DNA of 64,000 bases, taken from assembly GCA_949372635.1 (NCBI GenBank), contig CASIAB010000011.1:122898-186897 (forward strand). The letters run 5' to 3'. The stretch comes from an uncultured Pseudomonadales bacterium (lineage in GTDB: Bacteria > Pseudomonadota > Gammaproteobacteria > Pseudomonadales > Pseudohongiellaceae). A program made the translations under genes and the position numbers. Shown here one piece after another: positions 56,549 through 64,000 of this stretch. A model generated the notes under the pieces. It was given only the letters and a program-made list of their open reading frames with translations, did not search any database and was not told the origin of the DNA. Numbering within the stretch: the stretch's first letter is position 1; each line of letters starts with the position of its first letter.

Positions 56549-57087
56549 TATCGGTACCGTTAATTAATTTGTTTTAGTTATGAACTACTTGGAGCATTCA
56601 AGGATCATATCTCACAAAAACCCTAAACTATAGAGATTTTAGGACTTCTATGAAGCTTTTTCAGGTTTAATGAAGTAGACTTTGTTGAGGCTCAGGGAGC
56701 CGCATAACCACTTTAAGCTATTGATAATAATAAATATTATTTTTTTAACGCATCTCAGCGTTACATATAACGCTACATTCGAGCAAAATCACTAAACCAT
56801 TCAGCAGCATCTAATTAGCCCTAATTAACATTTTTCATTCCTTGCCCTAAGCAGCCGCCTTTACTGCACATAATGCAGCGCTATCCCGCATACCCTTTTG
56901 AACTAGAGTAGTTACATCTTGCCCCTATACATAATATTCTGGACGAATTGTTAGTTATCCTAGAAACTAATGCTAATGCTATTAATCTCTGCAATTGGGA
57001 AAGTGAGCCCAATATTTGGTTTGCTATCGAACTTACGGCCATGCAAGAGAGCAATCTAATGAGTAGCAGGTGGGGGGGGAATTGATT
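56549..57087. other. AT-rich stretch with a possible ORF remnant
   Basis: About 540 bases of low GC, between the DUF1538 operon start and a small plus-strand gene. On the plus strand an open frame at 56912-57085 (57 codons, no ATG near the start) reads ELLVILETNANAINLCNWES, then PNIWFAIELTAM. This looks like a coding fragment whose start is lost; homology unknown. Confidence 0.35.
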
Positions 57088-57435
57088 ATGGAAAGCAAAA
57101 GCCTAAAAGCTGTTCTTGATTTACCTGATTGGAAAATCGGATTTGCCGCGTGGATATTTGCTGGATATTCACCGTTAGAAAAAAAAGAACGTGGCGTTTT
57201 GATCAGATTAGCCGATGAAACAGAAATTTCTTGTGGCGGCACTGACTATATTAAAGCAGAGAAAGCCCAGAGAGAAATCAAGCAGACCCTTGAAAGGGGA
57301 GTGGCTGAATTCAAGAACGTTAAAAATATTGATTCCAAGGAAAGATTTGATCGAAATTTATTAATCGACATTGCCTTAGAAAATGATCTTTCACTGATAG
57401 CAAATCCTTCTTTCCTTGGTAGGACTAGCTCATGA
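57088..57435 (+). CDS. Small hypothetical protein
   Basis: Protein of 115 residues. It opens MESKSLKAVLDLPDWKIGFA, with GGGGGG before the ATG (a G8 run that may hide a frameshift from the preceding fragment). It is soluble, Lys/Glu-rich in the second half and without cysteine clusters. The 3' end overlaps a 23-residue reading at 57432 that could be a truncated signal peptide. No family recognised; AT-rich codon use hints at recent acquisition. Confidence 0.4.
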   Translation: MESKSLKAVLDLPDWKIGFAAWIFAGYSPLEKKERGVLIRLADETEISCGGTDYIKAEKAQREIKQTLERGVAEFKNVKNIDSKERFDRNLLIDIALENDLSLIANPSFLGRTSS

Positions 57436-57640
57436 AACTACTGACAACAATAACCATATTCTGCCTTTTCTATTATCAAATTAAATCCAGCTCTCTCACG
57501 TAGATTTTCAGGGATATTTAAAGACCCTTAAAAATATTAACTTCGTGCAGCAAATTCCTGCTTATCACCATTGGAATTAGTAAAGAAAAAAGATTGTAGC
57601 TTTTAATGATTCATGTAGAAGGTAGCTATTGGAGAATGCT

Positions 57641-57823
57641 ATGACTGTGAAATGGGACTATTATGTTAGTACAATTATTGCCGATCCAAATGAAAAAAGT
57701 AAAACTGCAGATAAGTTAGAAGCAATGATGAGAAGGCAAGGTGTTGCAGGATGGGAGCTTGTCAATGTGGTTCCTTTTGGCACTAACTCCCTTTACGCAA
57801 TCTATAAAAAACCATTGAGTTAA
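57641..57823 (+). CDS. DUF4177 family small protein
   Basis: Protein of 60 residues. GGAG lies 6 bases before ATG 57641. The pattern WDYYVSTI, then GVAGWELVNVVPFG and LYAIYKKPL is that of DUF4177, short beta-rich domains found in many bacteria. TTG 57629 would add four residues. Function unknown. Confidence 0.65.
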   Translation: MTVKWDYYVSTIIADPNEKSKTADKLEAMMRRQGVAGWELVNVVPFGTNSLYAIYKKPLS

Positions 57824-57952
57824 AGAAACTTTAACTAGGCTTCCTTGAGTCAGAATTAGACAAGCGATATGCTAAGTTTCTTCATGTACAGTATATATCC
57901 TGTTCTTTGCTTCGAGAGATTAGAAGGTATTAGATGGTTTGAAATTAATGAA

Positions 57953-58010
57953 TGGTGCCCGGGGCGGAATCGAACCATCGACACGAGGATTTTCAGTCCT
58001 CTGCTCCACC
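57953..58010 (-). pseudogene. tRNA-Phe (GAA) remnant, 5' part missing
   Basis: On the minus strand 58 bases match the 3' three-quarters of tRNA-Phe: anticodon loop CTGAAAA (GAA), variable loop and T-loop TTCGATT and an encoded CCA end. The D-arm start and the 5' acceptor strand are absent; upstream sequence continues from the ppdK stop codon 23 bases away. The T stem has an A-C mismatch and the acceptor region is one base short. Such 3' tRNA fragments can mark an integration site or a gene conversion scar. Confidence 0.6.
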
Positions 58011-58033
58011 AAAGTGCAGCAGAGAATAAAATC

Positions 58034-60781
58034 TTAGGCGTTTCGCAGCTTAGCCTGCGCCGCTGCTAACCTGGCTATCGGCACGCGTGGTGGTGAACAG
58101 CTTACGTAGTCCAAGCCCGCACGGTGGCAGAATTCGATCGAGGCAGGATCGCCGGCGTGTTCGCCGCATATACCCAGCTTAAGATCAGGCTTTGTGGCGC
58201 GACCGCGATCTACTGCGAAGTCGATGAGTTTGCCTACGCCGTGTTGGTCTAGGCTGGCGAAGGGGTTCTTGTTGTAGATTTCTTTGCTTTGATACTCGTC
58301 ATAGAACAGGCCCATGTCGTCGCGGCTCAAGCCAAGTGCTGTCTGGGTCAGGTCATTGGTACCGAAGCTAAAGAAATCTGCTTCTTTCGCGATCTCGTCA
58401 GCAGTGATTGCCGCACGTGGTACTTCGATCATGGTGCCGACGATGTAATTGATGCGAATCTTGTGCTTCTTCATTACCTCCTTGGCTACGCGATGCACAA
58501 TCTTGAGCTGATCCGCGAGTTCTGCGCGGAAGCCCACCAGAGGAATCATGATCTCTGGCTTCACTTTGATCTTCTTTTTACCCTTTAGAACCTGCGCAGT
58601 TGCCTCGAAGATTGCGCGGCTTTGCATTTCAGTGATCTCAGGATAGATGATGCCCAAACGACAGCCACGGCAGCCGAGCATGGGGTTCTCTTCGTGCAGT
58701 GACTTGATACGATCGATGACGTAATCGAAAGGTACGCCGAGCTTCTCAGCTAGTTGGCGTCTAACCACGTCGTCGTGAGGAAGGAATTCATGCAATGGAG
58801 GATCTAATAGACGGATCGTCACCGGGCGACCATTCATGGCCTTAAAGATGCCAACGAAGTCTTTCTTCTGAAAAGGCAGCAGTTTCTTCAATGCTGTGCG
58901 GCGCTGCACTTCGTCTGAGGCGAGAATCATTTGCCGCATATAGTCGATGCGATCGCCTTCGAAGAACATGTGCTCGGTGCGGCATAGCCCAATGCCTTCA
59001 GCACCGAAGGCCACGGCTTGTTTAGCCATAGTGGGCGTATCGGCATTGGTGCGAATATTCATGGTGCGGTTTTTGTCAGCCCATTTCATGACAGTTTGGA
59101 ATAGCTCATAAGTGTAGCTTTTGCTAGGCTTTAGCCCACCGTCTAGCACGCGCGTCACTTCGGAATCGGTGCTCTGGATCATGCCCTTATAGATGGCGCC
59201 GGTGCTGCCATCTATAGATATGTAGTCTCCTTCACGCAGGACTACTTTGCCTGCGGTAAGGGTTTTCTTCTCGTAGTTGATGCTGATGCCGCTGGCTCCA
59301 CAGACACATACCTTGCCAAGTTGACGGGCAACAAGCGCTGCGTGAGAGGACACACCACCGCGGGAGGTCAAGATACCTTGTGAGTGCAACATTCCCTTCA
59401 AGTCATCAGGGGAAGTCTCTGTACGACACAGTACGACCCGATTTCCCTTGCGTGTTTCCATCTCGGCTTGAGCTGCAGTGAAAGCTATGCGGCCGGTTGC
59501 TCCACCAGGGCCTGCCGGCAGGCCAGACGCGATTACTGTCGCAGCCTTCAATGCCTTGGGATCGAAAACGGGTACCAGCAGCGAATCGATAGACTCGGCT
59601 GGAATTTTCAACAGCGCCGTCTCAACATTCATCAGGCGCTCTTTTTGCATCTCTACAGCGATTCTCACCGCGGCTAGACCAGTACGCTTGCCATTACGTG
59701 TTTGCAGAATGAAAAGCTTGTTCTTCTCGATGGTGAATTCGAAGTCCTGCATGTCTTTGAAGTGCTTTTCTAGCTTAGACCGAACCTTCTCCAGATCTTT
59801 AAAGCTCTTGGGCATTTCCTTGGCAAGCTTACTGATGGCATTTGGTGTGCGCAGACCTGCTACCACGTCTTCGCCCTGCGCATTAATTAGATATTCGCCG
59901 TAAAACAGCTTCTCGCCGTTGGCTGGGTCGCGAGTGAAGGCAACTCCTGTCGCGCTGTCGTCGCCAGCATTGCCGAATACCATGGCTTGAACATTCACAG
60001 CCGTGCCCCATTCGGCGGGGATACCGTATTCCTGGCGATAGAGGATGGCGCGCTCATTTCTCCAGGAGCCGAATACGGCGCTTATCGCGCCCCAGAGCTG
60101 CTGCATAACATCTTGTGGGAATGCGCCCCGAGTGCGCTTACGAATTAGCGCCTTGTATTGAGTGACTAGTGTTTGCAGGTTCTGAGTAGTCAGGCCATTG
60201 TCTGACTCTACACCCACCTTGCGCTTTAATTTCTCCAGAAGTACATGGAAGGGGTCTTCCTCTTCCTCTGTACGCGCGGTGACACCCATCACTACGCCGC
60301 CGTACATCTGGATGAAGCGACGATAGCAATCCCAAGCAAATTTGGGGTTCTTAGAAACATCGGAAAGGCCTTCGACAGTCTCGTCGTTCAGGCCAAGGTT
60401 GAGGATAGTGTCCATCATGCCCGGCATAGAATCGCGGGCTCCGGAACGGACAGATACCAATAAAGGGTTCTTGCGACCACCGAACTTTTTGTTGAGCTGC
60501 TTCTCAACGTTCTTTACTGAGTCGGCTACGCTTTGGCGCAGGGTTTGAGGATAGCGTTGCTCGTGATCATAGTAATAGGTGCAGACTTCTGTGCTTATGG
60601 TAAAGCCCGGAGGCACGGGCAAGCCGATTGAGGCCATCTCAGCTAGGTTGGCACCCTTGCCACCGAGCAGTTCACGCATGGTGGTATTGCCGTCAGTAGT
60701 CTTACCGAATGCATAGACGAATTTCTTGCTTTTACTTGTTTTCTGAGTCTTGGTGGGCTTCTTAATCTGGGTTCTGCTCAT
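58034..60781 (-). CDS. ppdK: Pyruvate, phosphate dikinase
   Basis: Protein of 915 residues, the expected size. N-terminal ATP-grasp segments include [20 protein letters not shown] and [20 protein letters not shown]. The phospho-carrier His is in [16 protein letters not shown] (about 480), where the position two before His is Ser rather than the Thr common in plants. The C-terminal PEP-binding barrel ends near CGEHAGDP, carrying the catalytic Cys. PPDK interconverts pyruvate and PEP using ATP and Pi, an anaplerotic or gluconeogenic step. A PPDK regulator gene is not adjacent. Confidence 0.96.
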   Translation of the reverse strand: MSRTQIKKPTKTQKTSKSKKFVYAFGKTTDGNTTMRELLGGKGANLAEMASIGLPVPPGFTISTEVCTYYYDHEQRYPQTLRQSVADSVKNVEKQLNKKFGGRKNPLLVSVRSGARDSMPGMMDTILNLGLNDETVEGLSDVSKNPKFAWDCYRRFIQMYGGVVMGVTARTEEEEDPFHVLLEKLKRKVGVESDNGLTTQNLQTLVTQYKALIRKRTRGAFPQDVMQQLWGAISAVFGSWRNERAILYRQEYGIPAEWGTAVNVQAMVFGNAGDDSATGVAFTRDPANGEKLFYGEYLINAQGEDVVAGLRTPNAISKLAKEMPKSFKDLEKVRSKLEKHFKDMQDFEFTIEKNKLFILQTRNGKRTGLAAVRIAVEMQKERLMNVETALLKIPAESIDSLLVPVFDPKALKAATVIASGLPAGPGGATGRIAFTAAQAEMETRKGNRVVLCRTETSPDDLKGMLHSQGILTSRGGVSSHAALVARQLGKVCVCGASGISINYEKKTLTAGKVVLREGDYISIDGSTGAIYKGMIQSTDSEVTRVLDGGLKPSKSYTYELFQTVMKWADKNRTMNIRTNADTPTMAKQAVAFGAEGIGLCRTEHMFFEGDRIDYMRQMILASDEVQRRTALKKLLPFQKKDFVGIFKAMNGRPVTIRLLDPPLHEFLPHDDVVRRQLAEKLGVPFDYVIDRIKSLHEENPMLGCRGCRLGIIYPEITEMQSRAIFEATAQVLKGKKKIKVKPEIMIPLVGFRAELADQLKIVHRVAKEVMKKHKIRINYIVGTMIEVPRAAITADEIAKEADFFSFGTNDLTQTALGLSRDDMGLFYDEYQSKEIYNKNPFASLDQHGVGKLIDFAVDRGRATKPDLKLGICGEHAGDPASIEFCHRAGLDYVSCSPPRVPIARLAAAQAKLRNA

Positions 60782-61505
60782 AGCGCGAAAAATACCTTGT
60801 TTCTTATGTAAAGCTGTACCATTTTACCCAACCCACAAGGGGGAGGGACTTTCGTCGGGGCGGCCTGTAGGAACTGTCTACAGGGCAGTCCCTATGATGC
60901 TTTCAGCGAAAGCCAGTTGCTCGATTTGTGCACTGATAGGACGACAAATTGCCGCCCTATGCGGGTAGGGGAGAATAATGCACTTGCACGTCAAAATCCA
61001 GCATGGATAGCATACAACAGGCATAGGCTAAGCCTGAGAGTTATAGCTCAGCCCATGTGTGAAATTGAGCGGTACTCCGCAAACAATTGAGATGCGGAAT
61101 AGAAGAGCGCCACAATCTGCGTGATCAGTTTCTATCCTATGCGCGGGTCAGCTGACGCTGTCTGGCAGAAATCTTGAGCCTTCGTTGTCGATTCCGGCTA
61201 ACTACCACCCAGTCCTTGGGAATGCAGCGGAAGCAATTCTAAGGAGTTGTAAATGACACGCGAATGCTGTCATGACTTTCGTCATTAACCATTAAGTTCT
61301 GCGACCCTATATAAGGGGCTGGAAAACTTCAATATCTTGATCGTTCAGGAGTTTGTCTAAAACGCCTCCAGTAACTCTTATCGAGATATTTTTACAGAAA
61401 TTGATCTGACTGATTAAGCGGCTGGCGGAGAGAGACTTTCAAATGATGTATGGCAAAGGGGCAAAATACATCTTCTTTGAAGTGTTCGAATAGTCGCCAA
61501 TACCC
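60782..61505. other. Stretch without a recognised gene
   Basis: About 720 bases, upstream of ppdK on its strand. No supported frame on either strand; short overlapping frames are inconsistent with coding. It probably holds the ppdK promoter. No repeats or hairpins stand out. Confidence 0.4.
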
Positions 61506-61697
61506 TTACTCCGATTCATTGCGTACCGTGATTGCAGGAATCCCCTCAGAGTCTACTTGTGTCCTAATTTGAATAGGTCGGCAGCATACTTGGCAGTCTT
61601 CAATATATTCTTGTTCGGGAATAGAGCAGTCTACGAGTAGTTGTATGGGTTCGCCGCAAGAGGGACAATAGGTCTCCACATTTTCCTGCAGAAGCAT
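61506..61697 (-). CDS. CPXCG-motif cysteine-rich protein
   Basis: Protein of 63 residues from ATG 61697, one base after the preceding gene's stop; the longer upstream start (61742) lies inside that gene. Two pairs of cysteines, in YCPSCGEP and DCQVCCRPI, form a likely zinc knuckle. It matches the short CPXCG family of unknown function, often found downstream of unrelated enzymes. Confidence 0.8.
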   Translation of the reverse strand: MLLQENVETYCPSCGEPIQLLVDCSIPEQEYIEDCQVCCRPIQIRTQVDSEGIPAITVRNESE

Positions 61698-61698
61698 A

Positions 61699-62640
61699 TT
61701 AGCCCACCTCGGTGAGGAGTGGCTTGCCTGAAAAGTAGGCATCCAAATTATCGATCACTAACTGGCCCATTGCTTTCCTTGTCTCTACAGTGGCGCTACC
61801 AATATGTGGTAGTAATACCACGTTGTCTTGCTCGAGCAGCTCTTCAGGGACATTGGGCTCGTCTGCATAGACGTCTAAGCCTGCTGCAAAAATATGCTGC
61901 TTCTGCAAGGCAGCTGCTAGGGCTACTTCGTCAACGCTGGATCCTCGGCCTACATTGATAAAGATTCCTGTGGAGCCTAATTTTTTCAGGATGTCTGCAT
62001 TAATTGCGTTTTTAGTGCCCTCGCCTCCGGGCAACATGCAGAGCAAAATGTCAGAAGCCTCGGCTAAGTGAGCTATGCTGGAATAGTAGCTATAGGGTAA
62101 GTCTTTCGGGCTTCGGTTGTGGTAAGCAATCTTTAGTCCAAAGGTGAGTGCCCGACTAGCAATTTCCTCACCTATCCGGCCGCAACCTACTATCCCCAGA
62201 GTCTTACCGGCTAACCCCATTCCGAAGGGGAGCGGTCCTTGCGGCCATTTTTTCTCACGTACAAAACGGTCGGCATTGACAATGTTTCTGGTGGTCGCTA
62301 GTACAAGGGCGATAGCAATATCAGCAACTGCATCATTGAGCACATCAGGAGTGTTACTGACTCGAATATTTCTGCCGCGAGTTACTTCAAAATTTATTCC
62401 GTCGACTCCCACGCCGAAGCATGAAATGATTTTGAGAGAATTCAGTTCATAGATGATTTCATCAACCATCCACGAAGCGGTGGCTATGGCCTCACATGTC
62501 CCTTGAAGCTCTTGGATGAGCCTTTTTTTTTCATCGAAGGATAGCTCCCATAAATGATGTGTTTGAAATTTTTCATCTAATTTTTTAATTGTCTCAGGGT
62601 GAAATTCATTCGCTAAGAGTACACTGTGCTTGGAGACCAT
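61699..62640 (-). CDS. D-isomer-specific 2-hydroxyacid dehydrogenase
   Basis: Protein of 313 residues from ATG 62640 with AGAAG at about 9 bases; the longer frame to 62724 has no homology. NAD-binding motif is GIVGCGRIGEE (about 150-160). Catalytic Arg, Glu and His are in NVGRGSSVDE, GLDVYADEP and LPHIGSATVETR. The family reduces 2-keto acids such as glyoxylate, hydroxypyruvate or phenylpyruvate. It is followed by the CPXCG gene and is divergent from selA. Confidence 0.9.
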   Translation of the reverse strand: MVSKHSVLLANEFHPETIKKLDEKFQTHHLWELSFDEKKRLIQELQGTCEAIATASWMVDEIIYELNSLKIISCFGVGVDGINFEVTRGRNIRVSNTPDVLNDAVADIAIALVLATTRNIVNADRFVREKKWPQGPLPFGMGLAGKTLGIVGCGRIGEEIASRALTFGLKIAYHNRSPKDLPYSYYSSIAHLAEASDILLCMLPGGEGTKNAINADILKKLGSTGIFINVGRGSSVDEVALAAALQKQHIFAAGLDVYADEPNVPEELLEQDNVVLLPHIGSATVETRKAMGQLVIDNLDAYFSGKPLLTEVG

Positions 62641-62846
62641 AAGATTATCTTCTAGATACGTATTCAGCCGTTGAGTGTATTCATTCGAATGCCTTGTGCG
62701 CAATAGAATCTTTTTATTTCTCAATTGGTTGCAACTGCAGATTATATTGCTTAGATTAGAGATTCACGGATAGAATGTGCAGCTGCTACAGTGTTTCCAG
62801 CCCCGACCTATCAATACTCATTGCCTATTCTATCCGGTGTTATAAA

Positions 62847-64000
62847 TTGAAAAATCATCTTCAGAATCTTCCCTCAATTGATAAGCTCCTTCAATCAGCT
62901 TCGCTTTCGTCGCAGATAGATAAATTCGGCCACAAAAGTGTGAAGGATGAAGCGAGGTGTCAAATCGACTCACTGAGAGAATCCCTTCTACAAAAAGAAG
63001 ATAGCGCTTTGACGTGGATGTCCACGCCTGGCTTTTTCGAAGAATTTTGTCAACAAATCGCCAAGGCCGTCGAGGCGCAGTTTTCTAGCACATTAATTCC
63101 AGTATTTAATCTGACGGGCACCGTGGTCCATACGAACCTGGGTAGGTCTAGTCTCCCCGCTGAGGCAGTGGATTCTATGGTCGCGGCAGCAACTCATGCC
63201 ACAAATCTTGAATACGACCTGTTAAGCGGAAAGCGGGGCGATAGGGATTCACACTTAGAGCGCGCCATTTGTGAGATGACGGGCGCTGAGGCGGCGACCG
63301 TTGTGAATAACAATGCCGCCGCCGTGCTTTTGGTGCTCAATACCTTGGCACTGAATAAGGAGGTCATTATCTCTCGTGGCGAGCTGGTTGAGATCGGGGG
63401 TGCCTTTCGTATACCCAATGTGATGGAGAGTGCGCACTGCACGCTGCGTGAGATAGGTACGACTAATCGAACGCACCTGGAAGACTACGCGGCCGCAATC
63501 AATAGCGATACTGGCCTGATGATGAAGGTGCATACCAGCAACTACGAAATCAGGGGCTTTACCAATTCCGTTGCAGAATCTGACTTGAGTGAGTTATCTA
63601 AAGAGAAGGGCATTCCCTTTGTCTCGGACCTGGGTAGCGGCTCGTTAGTCGATCTGCGCCAGTTTAATTTGCCTTATGAACCTACGGTCAAAGACACCAT
63701 TGAGATGGGCGCCGACCTAGTTACCTTTAGTGGGGATAAGCTGCTTGGCGGTCCTCAGGCGGGCATTATCGTGGGTAAGCGGGAATTGATAGAGAGAGTT
63801 AAGAGTAATCCACTAAAGCGTGCCCTTAGAGTCGACAAGATTACGCTGGCGGCGTTGCTGGCGGTAATCAATATTTATAAAGACCCAGACCGGTTGGAGT
63901 CTCGTCTGCCGATGTTGGCGGACCTCGCACGGCCCGTCGCCGGAATCGAAGAGGTTGCTGCAAAGGTTATTGCCGCTGTAAGTAAGCGTTTAGCAGGAAG
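62847..64000 (+). CDS. selA: L-seryl-tRNA(Sec) selenium transferase SelA (3' end cut by window)
   Basis: Visible 384 residues run open to the window edge. The start is TTG 62847 by homology (LPSIDKLLQSAS near the start matches the family); an in-frame ATG at 62775 without stop codons between is a real alternative. The PLP lysine is in FSGDKLLGGPQAG (Lys298). RGELVEIGGAFRIP, HTNLGR and GTTNRTH are also present. SelA converts Ser-tRNA(Sec) to Sec-tRNA(Sec) using selenophosphate. It is divergent from the 2-hydroxyacid dehydrogenase gene, 206 bases between starts. Confidence 0.97.
   Translation, partial: MKNHLQNLPSIDKLLQSASLSSQIDKFGHKSVKDEARCQIDSLRESLLQKEDSALTWMSTPGFFEEFCQQIAKAVEAQFSSTLIPVFNLTGTVVHTNLGRSSLPAEAVDSMVAAATHATNLEYDLLSGKRGDRDSHLERAICEMTGAEAATVVNNNAAAVLLVLNTLALNKEVIISRGELVEIGGAFRIPNVMESAHCTLREIGTTNRTHLEDYAAAINSDTGLMMKVHTSNYEIRGFTNSVAESDLSELSKEKGIPFVSDLGSGSLVDLRQFNLPYEPTVKDTIEMGADLVTFSGDKLLGGPQAGIIVGKRELIERVKSNPLKRALRVDKITLAALLAVINIYKDPDRLESRLPMLADLARPVAGIEEVAAKVIAAVSKRLAG

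Noticed and set aside
1..64000. CRISPR array, prophage or transposon
   Set aside because: No regularly spaced direct repeats, no integrase, transposase or phage structural genes were seen in either strand.

Overview
This window reads as chromosome of a free-living, probably marine, gammaproteobacterium with an oligotroph or lipid-degrading lifestyle. That assignment is an inference from gene content: TonB receptors with Fur-box-like sites, a CYP153-type P450 with its ferredoxin, acyl-CoA dehydrogenases, a Liv-type ABC transporter, many secreted or periplasmic enzymes, and a selenocysteine (Sec) system. No rRNA, prophage, intact insertion sequence or CRISPR array was seen. Gene density is normal, but several short stretches hold decayed genes.

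Layout. 1-6.8 kb: zinc alcohol dehydrogenase (cut by the window edge), two acyl-CoA dehydrogenases, a broken prolyl 4-hydroxylase, then a run of small genes (zinc metallopeptidase, DUF2237, YdcZ-like transporter, secreted protein, SGNH hydrolase). 7-14 kb: VOC protein and luciferase-like oxidoreductase on the minus strand, a large TonB receptor preceded by a good Fur-box match, and an S1/P1 nuclease. 14-19 kb: complete Liv ABC operon (livKHMGF order), in which LivF has Arg in place of the Walker A Lys. 19-27 kb: ArfB, VOC protein, a minus-strand operon built around a UGSC-type selenoprotein with an in-frame UGA, and a second TonB receptor. 27-36 kb: QmcA/NfeD pair, hydrolase, decayed ORF, desaturase, ABC permease fragment, GST, MATE pump, KAS III, DUF547 protein. 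36-41 kb: tRNA-Sec (selC), ferredoxin and CYP153, SelB. 41-53 kb: lactate permease, LemA with an M48 peptidase, DUF6122, an outer-membrane-barrel remnant, GNAT, PepSY protein, a PQQ-propeller dehydrogenase. 53-58 kb: a four-gene operon of DUF1538 transporter, two P-II-like proteins and a coiled-coil protein, then AT-rich small genes and a tRNA-Phe remnant. 58-64 kb: pyruvate phosphate dikinase, 2-hydroxyacid dehydrogenase and SelA (cut by the window edge).

The strongest story is selenium. tRNA-Sec, SelB and SelA are all here, and so is a client: the gene at 22072-22602, which is only complete if UGA at 22318-22320 is read as Sec. It then carries the U-G-S-C motif, followed by a hairpin placed like a bacterial SECIS element. 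Its operon neighbours are a two-domain protein with a thioredoxin-like N-terminus (CPTC), a small membrane protein and a thiolase, which suggests a redox or acyl-group function that I cannot name. The second most interesting unit is the DUF1538/P-II-like operon, which looks like a signal-gated ion or solute transporter.
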